Positions 54,827 to 64,000 of a stretch of 64,000 bases of DNA are shown here, in pieces. Every line of letters begins with the position of its first letter. The stretch's first letter is position 1. The translations under genes were made by a program, and so were the position numbers. The notes beneath the pieces are model-generated. The model had not been told where the DNA came from and made no database searches. It saw only the letters and a list, made by a program, of their open reading frames with translations. Origin of the DNA: Prorocentrum cordatum (lineage: Eukaryota > Sar > Dinophyceae > Prorocentrales > Prorocentraceae). The stretch lies in contig CAUYUJ010018468.1 in NCBI GenBank assembly GCA_963575745.1, positions 85,001-149,000 of the forward strand, written 5' to 3'.

Positions 54827-54994
54827 CTCTCCCCTCGAAGCAGCACTCTCAAGATCGTCATCATCAAGCGTCTGTGGTCTCACAGCGTCACAGACTCATC
54901 ATCTTCATCAGCCTCCCCGTAGCCTTCTTGGCTACAGCCCTGCTTTCGAAGATTCCCTTTCAAAGGAACTGCGCAGCGCCTACTGCACACCTTA

Positions 54995-55492
54995 ATGCCA
55001 GGACATGCTGGTAGTTCTCGGTCTGGCGGCGGTGCTCCTGAGCCTGCTGCATTGAACAGCGGTGCTCCTCAGACTCCGGCAGTGAACAGCGCTGCTCCTC
55101 AGCGTGCTGCATTGAGCGGTCCTCTGCAAACGCTCGTCGAGCACGTGAAGCAGTTCGGCCGGATACCGAAGCGAAATAAAGGAACGTCCGAACAAGAACG
55201 GGCCGAAAACAAGTTGGCCAAACGTTTCTCGGACCATCGCGACCGCATCCCTACTCGTTTGAACTGCAACCCTGTCACTGTTACCACTACTACCATCACT
55301 ACTACTTCTACTGCTACCACTACTGCTACTATTACTGCTGCTGCTGCTGTTGCTGCTGCTAGTGTAGCTATTGCTACTGCAACTACTGGCAGTGCCACTG
55401 CGACTGCCGCTGATGTTGCCACTGCGACTGCCACTGCGAATCCGAATGCGACTGCGAGAACACCAGAATTCTACAACAGCACTCTTACATGA
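54995..55492 (+). CDS. hypothetical protein with a GRxPKR-type motif, 165 aa
   Basis: It starts at ATG 54995. Residues 1-45 are Ala/Pro/Gly-rich with three repeats of an SAAPQ/NSGAPQ unit (24-33 bp DNA repeats). Residues 46-90 (LVEHVKQFGRIPKRNKG, AENKLAKRFSDHRDRI) resemble a short helical motif seen in many protist and transposon proteins, loosely like the helicase-associated domain. From about 55270 the sequence becomes ACT/GCT triplets read as Thr/Ala. The 3' part (55395 on) belongs to a duplicated block. It may be the first exon of a gene invaded by repeats. Confidence 0.38.
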   Translation: MPGHAGSSRSGGGAPEPAALNSGAPQTPAVNSAAPQRAALSGPLQTLVEHVKQFGRIPKRNKGTSEQERAENKLAKRFSDHRDRIPTRLNCNPVTVTTTTITTTSTATTTATITAAAAVAAASVAIATATTGSATATAADVATATATANPNATARTPEFYNSTLT

Positions 55493-55560
55493 ATACCACA
55501 GGCAATGTTTCCAGCTATGCTTCTACACATCGCTGTTAGGTTGCTTTGCCGGGATAATTA

Positions 55561-55992
55561 CCTAACAGCGAAGACTGATAGGTTTCTAATGGGTCAAAAG
55601 AGAGCATCTGATGACTCCCCAGGGGGTCTGGGCGGGAGCCGGACAGGCGAGGGCCGGGCTCGTTTTAAGCAAACAGTCACACACTTCGTGCTCTTCGACT
55701 CCCAGAACTCCATTCCCGGGCCACATTTTGAATGCCCGGAGCCAACTGTAGGCCACTTCGTGCTCTTCGAAGAACTCCATTCCCGGGCCACATTTTGGAT
55801 GCCCGGAGCCAACTGTAGGCCACTTCGTGCTCTTCGACTTCCCAGAACTCCATCCCGGGCCACATTTTGAATGCTGTATTCGACTTCCCAGAACTCATTC
55901 CCGGGCCACATTTTGAATGCCCGGAGCCAACTGTAGGCCACTTCGTGCTCTTCGACTTCCCAGAACTGCATTCCCGGGCCACATTTTGAATG
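55561..55992. repeat. 73-bp satellite with leader, cluster 2
   Basis: The leader CCTAACAGCGAAGACTGATA begins at 55561 and 73-bp units follow from about 55685. Some units are shortened by internal deletions (near 55770 and 55880). Confidence 0.92.
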
Positions 55993-56228
55993 CTGAGGCT
56001 GAGGCAGGCTGAGGCTGAGGCAGGCTGAGGCTGAGGCTGAGGCTGAGGCTGACTGAGGCAGGCTGAGGCTGAGGCTGAGGCTGAGGCAGGCTGAGGCTGA
56101 GGCAGGCTGAGGCTGAGGCCGAGGCTGAAGGCAGACTGAGGCTGAGGCTGAAGCAGGCTGAGGCTGAGGCTGAGGCAGGCTGAGGCTGAGGCAGGCTGAG
56201 GCTGAGGCTGAGGCAGGCTGAGGCTGAG
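55993..56228. repeat. (GAGGCT)n minisatellite
   Basis: GAGGCT hexamers with GAGGCAGGCT variants. The minus strand reads as a Ser/Ala/Leu periodic frame. Confidence 0.95.
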
Positions 56229-56391
56229 GCTGTGACTGCGACTGCCGTTGCCACTGCGACTGTCATCGCGAATGCGACTACGACTGCGAGAACAGCAGAA
56301 TTCTACAACTGGATTCTCATCTGAATCTTAAGGGGAATGCTTCCAGATATGCTCCTACACATCGCTGTTCGGTTGCTTTGCCGGGATAATT

Positions 56392-56600
56392 TGGGCGCCC
56401 GAAATGGGCACGGAAAGAATGAATACAATGCCCAACAACAAATGTTGTCCCAAACCAACAGCGGCAGCTGTCGGGCAGGCGGCCTTCTGTCTCGAATGGA
56501 CACAGGCCGCGGCGGCACGGACAGCGAGTCCTGTTCAAAATGAACAGGAAGTGCTGTTGGGCATTGCACCCATTCTTCACATGCCCATTTCGGGCGCCCA
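56392..56600. mobile_element. 209-bp inverted-repeat element (MITE-like) at the Helitron edge
   Basis: The 19 bases TGGGCGCCCGAAATGGGCA at 56392-56410 are exactly inverted at 56582-56600. Similarity continues inward for about 25 more bases (CAATGCCCAACA on both arms). The middle is about 110 bp. No coding sequence or clear target-site duplication is seen. Its right side abuts the Helitron helicase-like frame and its left side the duplicated block. Confidence 0.8.
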
Positions 56601-59600
56601 GTTCTTTGCACCCGGCATCGACGATGACTCCGCGGCGCATGGCCCGGCCCTGACAGGCCGCGGAGGTCGGGACCTGAGCGCGGGAGATGGGGAAGCCAAC
56701 GCGCGTGACCGCGCGGTTGCGAAACAAGAACGGGCTCGAGGTCCGCGGCTCGATGAACACCAGTCGCGCCGCGTCGGAGGCGCCGACGCTGCAGCCGTGC
56801 CCCGCGAGCTTCTCGCCGAAGGCGGGGGCCTCGCACTTGTCCACGCGGGCTCGGACGCCGAAAGGCAGGTCCCGCATGCGCGCCGGGCGCTTGTTTGCCT
56901 CTTTGCCTCCGCCGACGTCACCTCCGCCTCGCCCAGGGGGTTCAAAGCCACGCTCGCGACCTCGCCCGCGGCGTCCTTGGCGAGACCCCTGTCGAGGTCC
57001 AGGTGCTCCAGCACACGAATCCGCGTGCCCGCGCGCCGGGGCGGCACCCCGCGCGCGCCGCCCGTCGCGCCTTGACTGCCTTGGCTCACAAGCTTCGCGG
57101 CCAGGTCCACGGGAAGCGCGAGCGAGGACGAGTCGGCGGCCTGGACGAGGTAGAGCACCTGGCGCAGGGACTCGGCATCTCTTCTCGCTCGCATCCTGAT
57201 CCATCGAGCGATGGCGTCCCAGAACCAGGCGATCACGCGCCCAGTCTGGAACCGCTCCTCGCGAGGGCGCGGGCCATGTTTCTTTGTTCCCTACCTAGGC
57301 TCTGCCTAGAAGGGTTATTACTCTGTTGCCTTAAAGGGGCCAGGCAGCGAAACCCGCCCCAGGCGGTTCCCCCAGCCCCCTGGGAGCCAAGCAAAAGCAA
57401 CAGCAAAGGTAAAAGCAAACGCGCGGTTCCCACATCTGCGCTCCCTGGGCGCCAAGCAAAAGCAAAAGCAAAGGCGAAAGTGAAGGCAGAAACGAAGGCC
57501 CAGCAAAAGCATAACATAGCATAGCCTAGCATTGCATTGCATATCATAGCATAGCATAGCGCAGCATAGCACAGCGCAGCATAGCATAGCATAGCATAGC
57601 CTAGCATAGCCTAGCCTAGCCTAGCCTAGCCTAGACGAGCCGAGCCTAGCCTAGCCTAGCCTAGCCCTGCATAGCATTGCGCAGCATAGCATAGCATAGT
57701 ACAGCATAGCAGAGCATAGCATAGCATAGCACAGCATGAGCATAGCAGAGCATAGCAGAGCGCAGCGCAGCATCCACTATTGCTGCTGCTATATACATGC
57801 CTTCGGGGCTCGCGTACATTGCGGAGCCTTCGCGGGCCTCCGAGAGCCAACTGGGCGGAAGTTCTACCGCGTTGCCGTTCTTCCCGAGCGCACGCGGGCC
57901 GGCAGGTATTCCAGCTGGCCGCGGTAGTTTTGCCGCGCAGAGTTCGCGGGGCATTGAGCCTCGCGCGCGATCGCGCCCCAGCCACGGCGCGCAGTAAATG
58001 ACGCGCGCCCGAAGAGCCCAGGAGGCCCGGCGGAAGCAAGTCCCCATGCGGCAGAACAGCTGGGCGGTGCACTTCCAGGCCCCCCGGCCTCGGCGCACGG
58101 CGCGCGCGTCGTCGCCCTCCCGAGGCGGCGCGTCGTCGGCCCCGCGCCACTCGTCGGTCAGACGACGCACCCCGGCGAGCAGCTTCTCGAGCACGTGCCC
58201 AGTGGGGTTCACCCTGGTCGCGTAAGAATTGACGCAGTAGCCCGTGTTGCGCGCGCCCACGAACGTCGCAAGAGCGGCCTGTCCTCCTGCCTAGTAAAGT
58301 AAGGCGTCCTGGTTGTCTGCGGCGCCGACCTGGCCCCCGTCGGCGCCCTGCGTCGCGGGCGCGGCGCCGTCGTCTCCTCCGCGCGCTTTCGCCGGGCTCG
58401 ACGGGCAACCAGTTCCGTCGGGCGACAGCTCCCCGAGGTCCATGAGCGCCTTCTGCCAGTCTGTCACCACCACCACGGCGTGCGAACGTTGGTTGTCGTT
58501 GCCAGGTGCTTCATCCAGCCCCAGTCCCCCTGCGCGCCAATGCTGTTGTTGGGGAAACGCTGAGGGCAGGCGCCGCGTTCGTAATCGGCGCCTCTTCGAA
58601 GGCGTCGGCAGCGGGCTCCAGTTCGGACGCGTCCATCCAGAGGTCGGGTCGCAGAACTCTTCGCAGGTCTTGCACGTCCAATGTGGACTCGATGGCGACC
58701 AACCCTGTGCAATTCGCACTGCACTCGCCGGGGTGCTTCTGGAGGGTGATGATCCTGCCCGCCATGCCGTACTTTGTTTCTCGGAAGATGCCGATGACGC
58801 CGCGCAGGGGTTTGCCGCGCCGCCAGAAGCGCACCGCCTGGTCGGGCTCGTCGCCACAGAGATCGACCACGTGTTAAAAGTTGCGGCGGCAGATTTGCGA
58901 GGAGCCTTTCGACTGGCGCTGAAGCGCGACTTGCTGCAGACGTGCACGGCGGCGCCAATCACGAGCTCCCTCGAGTGGCTAACCATCTCCCGAATCCAAT
59001 CGTCGGGCATCAGCGCCTGCCCGAGCTCCTTCAAGTATCTATGCGCGCTGCTCCCCAGCTGGAACTCGCAGAGCTTTTCGAGGTAGACTCGTTCAATGGC
59101 GTAGACCACAAGCCCTCGTTGTTCTCCGCGCGCCCCCTCAGCCACGCATCCTCGTCGACGGCGACGCTGCACGTGTCGTCGCGGAGGTGCTAATTCGGCG
59201 CAACTACCTCCTGTCAAGCATCTTCTTCTGCTTTGTCTGGGCAATAGTAAAGCAAAGGCAAATTTGCCATTGCTCTCCTCCACGCCGAGGCGGAGCTTTC
59301 GCGCTCGCCTGTGCCACCGAACTGCGCGCGCTTCTTGAGGCCCACAGGGAGCTCCCCCATCTCGAGCTCTGGCGGCAGCAGACCAGCCAGGCCGCCGCGC
59401 AGGAATCCCGCAAGCTCCGTGACCGCCGACTCCTGCGCAGACGCCACCGCATGCACGGGCTCTCGTATCCACAGCGCCACGTTGTTCTTGAAGGTGGCCC
59501 GGTCGCGCATCAGCGCGCTCAGCAGCTCCTGCATGGAGACGAGCACGAGCCAGACGAGGATGTGGGGGTGCAGGGAGCCGCGCCCCTGAGCCTCGATGGC

Positions 59601-59800
59601 ACCGAAGGCCGCTCTCACGGGCCCCAGGATGCTGTCTTCGCAGAAGTCCGCGGCGCAACTGTCGAAGTAGCGCGGCCCGGAAGTCCTGCGCGCCGCGCCG
59701 CGACGCCAGCCGATGGCGTCGGCGCGGACCACGAGGACGCAGACGAAGAAGAACCGGATCATCAACTCGAAGTCGATCGTCTGGCCCACGGGATCTCCCG
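56601..59800 (-). pseudogene. Helitron-like Rep/helicase, degenerate and repeat-invaded
   Basis: Minus-strand segments in order: 59789-59214 with FDLMI-like start, then GRGSLHPHILVW (about 59586-59550), the paired His of a HUH Rep nuclease as in Helitrons; 59110-58900 (ERVYLEKLCEFQLGSS, AAVHVCSKSRFS); 58870-58511 (RRGKPLRGVIGIF, TLDVQDLRRVL); 58260-57790 (NTGYCVNSYATRVNPTGH, GAWKCTAQLFC); then after satellites 57236-56605, ending in ACQGRAMRRGVIVDAGC, which resembles a late helicase motif. Frames change several times. Rep nicks and rejoins DNA in rolling-circle transposition; this copy is inactive. Assignment rests on the HUH motif and remembered dinoflagellate relatives. Confidence 0.68.
57260..57775. 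repeat. ~60-bp repeat pair and (TAGCA)n/(TAGCC)n microsatellite inside the Helitron region
   Basis: CGCGGTTCCC...CCTGGG(A/C)GCCAAGCAAAAGCAA occurs at about 57362 and 57422. 57505-57775 is CATAG/CCTAG pentamers with GCGCAGCATAGC variants. The array separates the two halves of the Helitron-like frame. Confidence 0.9.
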
Positions 59801-59812
59801 CGAGCCCGAAGC

Positions 59813-60440
59813 CGTGGTGACGAGGGAACCCCCCGAAGGCAAATTCGACCAGTGTCCGAAACGCGCCCGTGCCTCGGCAGGCCTGCTCCGTGGCGACGGT
59901 CTTCCGCGGCGCTGTGCAAACTTCAAACCAGGGCAGGGCGACTTCAGAAACCGGCAGGTTGAAATCGGCTCAAAATTGCTCCGTGGACCCATCTTCGGGT
60001 CCAAACGCATCTTCTTCGCGCTGCGTCCAGCCGTGGTGACGAAGGGACTCCCCGAAGGCAAACTCGACCAGCGTCTGAAACGCACCCGTGCCTCAGCAGG
60101 CCTGCTCCTTGGCAACGGTCTTCGGCATGTTTCCCCTCCCCTGCCGCATCCTCCACCAGAAAACAGGAAATGAGAAGCCAGACCGCTTGACCCAATTTTT
60201 CCGCTGCGTTGCACAATTCTCAAGTCCGGGAACCGCGACTAGAGACATCGGCAAGCAGAGATCGGCTCAAAATCGTTCCCCGACCCGTCCTGGAGTCCAA
60301 ACGCATCTTCTTCGCGCTGCGTCCAGCCGTGGTGACGAAGGGACTCCTCGAAGGCAAACTCGACCAGCGTCTGAAACGCACCCGTGCCTCAGCAGGCCTG
60401 CTCCTTGGCAGCGGCCTTCGGCATGTTCCCCCCCCCCTGC
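59813..60440. repeat. tandem repeat of 220-300 bp, three units
   Basis: GTGGTGACGA(A/G)GG followed by CGAAGGCAAA(C/T)TCGACCAG and CAGGCCTGCTCC recurs at about 59815, 60033 and 60331. The second and third units are preceded by CATCTTCTTCGCGCTGCGTC. Spacing differs because of the variable middle. Confidence 0.85.
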
Positions 60441-60574
60441 CGCCTCCTCGACTTCTCCCCGTCATCCTACTGATCCTGCCCCCTCCCCCCTCCCTTTCAT
60501 CCTCTCCTCCCCTCCCGTTCTCCCTCTCCTCCTCCTCGTCATCTTCCTCCTTCTGCTGGCCTCCCCGAAAGCCT
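60441..60574. other. C/T-rich spacer
   Basis: A pyrimidine-rich plus strand with no gene. Confidence 0.5.
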
Positions 60575-61550
60575 TCTAAAGTGGAGACCGTTTCGCAGAT
60601 CGCAGCCGCCCTCCCCAGGGATAGTGAGGTCTACTTTGAAGATGCGATGAGTGCCCACTCTGATGGCCCCCCAGAAGCCCTCAAAAGTGGCGACGGGCTC
60701 GCAGATCGCAGTCCCCCAGGGATGGTTAGGTCTAATTTGAATCCGCGGTGAGTGCCCATTCTGCTGCTGGCCCTCCCAACAGCCCTCGAAATTGGCGACG
60801 GGCTCGCAGATCGCAGCCCCCCAGGGATGGTTAGGTCTAATTCGAATCCGTGGTGAGTACCCACTCACTCTGCTGCTGGTCCTCCCAGCAGCCCTCGAAA
60901 GTGGCGACAGTCTCGCAAAATCGCCGCCCCCCAAGGATGGCGAGTACCCACTCTGCTGGCCCCCCCCCAGCAGCCCTCGAAAGTGGCGACAGTTTCACAA
61001 AATCGCCGCCCCCCAGGGATGGCGAGGTCGAATTCTGATCCGCGGGTAAGAACCCACTCTGCTGGCCTCCGCAGCAGCCCTCGAAAGTGGCGACAGTCTC
61101 GCAGATCGCAGCCCCCCAGGGATGGCGAGGCCGAATTCTGATCCGCGGGTAAGAACCCACTCTGCTGGCCTCCCCAGCAGCCCTCGAAAGTGGCGACGGG
61201 CTCGCAGATCGCAGCCCCCCAGGGATGGCGAGGTCTAATTCTGAACCGCGGTGAGTACCCACTCTGCTGGCCTCCCCAGCAGCCCTCGAAAGTGGCGACG
61301 GGCTCGCAGATCGCAGCCCCCCAGGGATGGCGAGGTCTAATTCTGAACCGCGGTGAGTACCCACTCTGCTGGCCTCCCCAGCAGCCCTCGAAAGTGGCGA
61401 CAGTCTCGCAGATCGCAGCCCCCCAGGGATGGCGAGGTCGAATCCTGATCCGCGGGTAAGAACCCACTCTGCTGGCCTCCCCAGCAGCCCTCGAAAGTGG
61501 CGACAGTCTCGCAGATCGCAGCCCCCCAAGGAATGGCGAGGTCTAATTTG
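60575..61550. repeat. ~102-bp satellite, about 10 units, with splice-site-like ends in each
   Basis: AAAGTGGCGAC recurs at about 60897, 60978, 61082, 61187, 61289, 61390 and 61492, with diverged units before and after. Each unit has CTCGCAGATCGCAGCCCCC, GGGATGGCGAGGT and either GCG|GTGAGTACCC or CGG|GTAAGAACCC, then CACTCTGCTGGCCTCCCCAG. Because 102 is a multiple of 3, the minus strand is open with a 34-residue cycle in more than one frame. Confidence 0.9.
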
Positions 61551-62234
61551 GATCCACTTTGAATCCCTCGGATCGCGCCTCCCCCAGGGTCGGCGAGGTC
61601 CCGCTCAGATCTGCGCGGTGCCTCGCTCCGCTGGAGCCACCAGCAGCCCTCGAAAGTGGCGACTCTTTCGCAGATCGCAGCCCCCAAGCGACGGCAGGAT
61701 GCACAGACAAAGGGTACGCACAAAGCAAGGGGAGACAAGAGGGAAGCGGGAGACAGGAGGCGGGAGGCGGGAGGAGGAGGACGCGACCGCAGTGCTCTAT
61801 TCAAAACGAATACCCAACCAAGGAGGGTTGGGAAAAAATCAAGACATCGGATGTCGGGGTCTCTGTCCGTCCATCCTGTTCGCCTCCCCGCCCCGCACGC
61901 GCGCACTGCACTGGCTCCAAATCTCCTGGGGTCAGACGTGGTTGACAGCAAGATGGCCCCAAAAAGCATCCTGGGGCCCCGCAGTAGGCCCCAACGATGC
62001 CTCAAGATGCCCTCGAGGGGCCCCCAAGAGGCTCCCCAAGAGGCCTCCAGCAGGACACGGTTCGACAGCAGCTCCTGTCCCGCGGTCAAGCACCCCCTTC
62101 GAGTGGCTAGGCCAAGCGGGGGGAGCCTCACGGCGGGGGCTAGGAGGAGGGGGAGCCTCACGACGTGGGAGAAGGTAGGGGAAGCAGGGAGGGGTGGAAG
62201 AGGGGTGGAACCAGGGAGGGGAGGGAGGGGTGGG
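61551..62234. other. no assigned gene
   Basis: Contains a last diverged satellite unit near 61640, unique sequence, and a short CCCCAAGA/CAAGATGCC block at 61945-62055 like those in TIR-A elements. Confidence 0.45.
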
Positions 62235-62338
62235 CGTCGACGTCGGCGTCGGCGTCGGCGTCGGCGTCAGCGTCGTCATCGGCGTCGGCGTCGGCGTCGG
62301 CGTTGGCATCGGCGTTGGCGTTGGCGTCGGCGTCTTCT
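62235..62338. repeat. (GGCGTC)n hexanucleotide repeat
   Basis: GGCGTCGGCGTC with GTTGGC and ATCGGC variants. Confidence 0.93.
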
Positions 62339-62930
62339 AAGGGACTGAAAGCTTAATCTGCGGCCTCCAAAAAAGCCTTCGGGCAAGGCGCCGTAGGCGA
62401 CTCTGGCACGCCGCCCTGACGGCTGGGGCAACCGCAGGGATCGTGTCCAAGTCCGCGGCAGCCCGAGCTCCGCGCTGCTCAGCATCGCCTGACAGATCCC
62501 CATCCCCACTGGCACGTCTGTGGCCCCAGTGGCAGGCTGACCCCTTGAACTTGGGCACCTGATGCCCGTGTCGGGGCGGGCCCGTGGGGCTGGGATGCCA
62601 TGAGCCTGTGGGGATCGGGATCGGCAAGACGATGCTCCGCTGCCTGAGCACCGAGCTCGCTTCGAGAACCCCGGTCGCCCGAGCTCGCGCGCCGCGCCCC
62701 GCGGTGCGCGACGCGGGGCCGCTCTTCGCGCCCTCGCGCCGCCCGCGCGGGGGAGCGGCGCCTCTCCGACCCGGGCCGCGAGGCACGGCGCGCGGCCGCC
62801 TTCGCGCCCCCGTCGGGCCGACTCGGGAGGCGGCTGGGATCGCGCCCGAGCCGGCGCGGAGTCGGGGCGAGGTCGGATCGGGCTGGCACCGCGGATCGGG
62901 TTGGGCCCCGGCAGACCGGAAGGGGATGAG
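62339..62930. other. no gene recognised
   Basis: Very GC-rich. Frames are open on both strands for composition reasons; no domain is visible. Confidence 0.35.
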
Positions 62931-63070
62931 GAGGAGGAAGAGGAGGAGGAGGAGGAGGAGGAGCAGGAGGCGGAGGAGGAGGAGGAGTAGGAGGAGGAGG
63001 AGGAAGAGGAACTGGAGGAGGAGGAGGAGGAGGAGGAGGAGGAGGAGGAGGAGGAGGAGGAGGAGGGGGA
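62931..63070. repeat. (GGA)n microsatellite
   Basis: (GGA)n with a few GGC and GTA breaks. Confidence 0.93.
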
Positions 63071-63286
63071 ACGGGCTCGTCTCGGATCGGGGCAGGCCGA
63101 GGTGGGAATCGAAGCCTGCGGGCGCGGCGGGCTCGTCGCCGCGGCCCCACCCGCCAGCTGCACGGGCCACCCACGCGGGCGGCAGCTGCGCAAGATGGGC
63201 TGGCGGACTGCCCGAGGCGGGCGGGTGCACCAGGCACGCGTTCCGCCGCCGGAGGCCAAAAGCCCCCCTAAAACAAGGCTAGGATC
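63071..63286. other. no gene recognised
   Basis: GC-rich unique sequence. Confidence 0.4.
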
Positions 63287-63385
63287 GGGATAAATCGCTC
63301 TAGAGCGTTCCGGAGCGCTCTCAGAGCGTTCCGGAACGCTCTGGAGCGGCCGCGGCGCCCAATACATCCTCCAAACCCGCCGATT
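63287..63385 (-). repeat. family P repeat, copy 4 (inverted)
   Basis: It carries a perfect GAGCGTTCCGGAACGCTC palindrome at 63324-63341. Read on the minus strand it follows the same order as the other copies: GGAGGATGT, GGGCGCCGCGGCC, palindromes, then a (G)ATTTATCC tail and CCTAGC. Confidence 0.82.
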
Positions 63386-63990
63386 CTTAGAGATTTCGAA
63401 TTATCCCGATCCGATTTTGTCCCGATCTTCGCGTCGTTTACCCCCCCCCCGCGGGAGAGAGAGCAAGCGCCCGCGGGCGCGGGCAGCACCGCCTGCCTCG
63501 GCCAGGGAATGGGCGGCCGCGGGCTGGGCAGCGGCAGCCGCGCCGAGACGCATGAAATGTTGTCCCTGCCGGTTTTGTTGCGGGGAGCGCCTTCTCGGAA
63601 CAAGGTGGTGGCAGTTTGTTGGGCCAAGCTTTGTCTGAATACATAATCAACTAAGACGCGAGGGACCATGGCCGCCTGATCGCAAATGCTTTTTGCTTGG
63701 CGGATTGCCAGTTTTTTGCCGTTGTCCCTCGGGATGTTGCATGTGTTTCGGGTTTCCTTCCCCGCTGTTGGCAGTTATCCCTCGGGTTGTTGCATATTTG
63801 TTGGGTTTACCCCCCCCCCGTTTTTGGTAGTTTTCCCTTGGGTTTTTGCATGTTGTTCGGGCTTCCCCCCAAAGACGGCGCAAGAGCGCTCCAAGAGAAC
63901 CCAAGACCGCCCAAGACGGCCCAAGGGAAGCGCCTTCTCGGAACGAGAAGGTGCTGGCAGTTCGTTCGGCCAAGTTTTCTAAGAATGAAC
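63386..63990. repeat. ~62-bp terminal direct repeats around a ~53-bp tandem repeat
   Basis: AGCGCCTTCTCGGAAC...GG(T/C)(G)GCAGTTNGTT(G/C)GGCCAAG occurs at about 63577-63640 and 63928-63990. Between them three diverged units of about 53 bp carry CCCTCGGG(A/T)TGTTGCAT and a C-rich end (63715-63880). The whole looks like a small repeat-bounded unit reaching the window edge. 63386-63575 is GC-rich unique sequence. Confidence 0.65.
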
Positions 63991-64000
63991 AAAGAACTAA

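Larger units (their letters stand above)
55395..56392. repeat. duplicated ~170-bp block flanking satellites (55395-55560 and 56226-56392)
   Basis: Both blocks contain CCACTGCGACTG, GAGAACA(C/G)CAGAATTCTACAAC, ACATCGCTGTT(A/C)GGTTGC and TTGCCGGGATAAT. The first is followed at once by the 73-bp satellite leader, the second by the 209-bp inverted-repeat element. The segment between holds satellite cluster 2 and the GAGGCT repeat. Confidence 0.82.

Noticed and set aside
60837-61529. 230-codon minus-strand repeat protein
   Set aside because: The 102-bp satellite is a multiple of 3 and is open in more than one minus frame; no start or domain supports translation.

Overview
The window looks like nuclear DNA of a dinoflagellate, probably a large GC-rich genome such as Prorocentrum, Polarella or Symbiodiniaceae. 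This placement is inferred from protein types and architecture; no marker gene names a species. The evidence is four remnants of non-LTR retrotransposons whose endonuclease, reverse transcriptase and RNase H segments resemble those I know from dinoflagellates, a degenerate Helitron-like Rep/helicase, an intronless Ser/Thr kinase with a family-specific N-terminal region, an RCC1-repeat gene, and a very high load of trinucleotide microsatellites and minisatellites. I recognise no rRNA, tRNA, CRISPR array or bacterial operon signal. Genes are few: only the kinase (13217-14815, minus) and the RCC1-repeat gene (42371-43729, minus) look like intact host genes.

Layout. 1-1065: 90-bp satellite. 1130-6240: LINE-1 (plus; ORF1, AP-like endonuclease, RT), with many lesions and split by an 887-bp element with inverted repeats. 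6480-13160: three blocks of an 11-bp minisatellite, other short repeats, and a segmental duplication carrying two more copies of the inverted-repeat element. 13217-14815: kinase. 15165-22800: tandem repeats and about 2 kb of TCG/TCA trinucleotide DNA. 22878-24463: RNase H tail of LINE-3 between two microsatellites. 26239-33800: LINE-2 (minus; ORF1, endonuclease, RT, RNase H), split by a 1042-bp copy of the same inverted-repeat element. 33975-41700: GGA, GGT and ACG arrays, an AT-rich island and small inverted-repeat elements. 42371-43729: RCC1 gene. 46671-48891: LINE-4 ORF1-like frames. 53490-56600: 73-bp satellite, a duplicated flank and a 209-bp inverted-repeat element. 56601-59800: Helitron-like pseudogene. 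59800-63990: further satellites, including a 102-bp unit that carries splice-site-like sequences.

The most notable pattern is a non-autonomous element with short inverted repeats near its ends that entered two unrelated reverse transcriptase genes, each time duplicating the trinucleotide AAT. Removing the element plus one AAT restores the RT reading across both junctions. A third copy, inside the 11-bp satellite, also ends at AAT. Satellites, small inverted-repeat elements and retroelements are nested in one another throughout, so most of the window records repeated insertion and local duplication rather than cooperating genes. Many frame breaks in the retroelements fall on G or A homopolymers, so some may be assembly errors.
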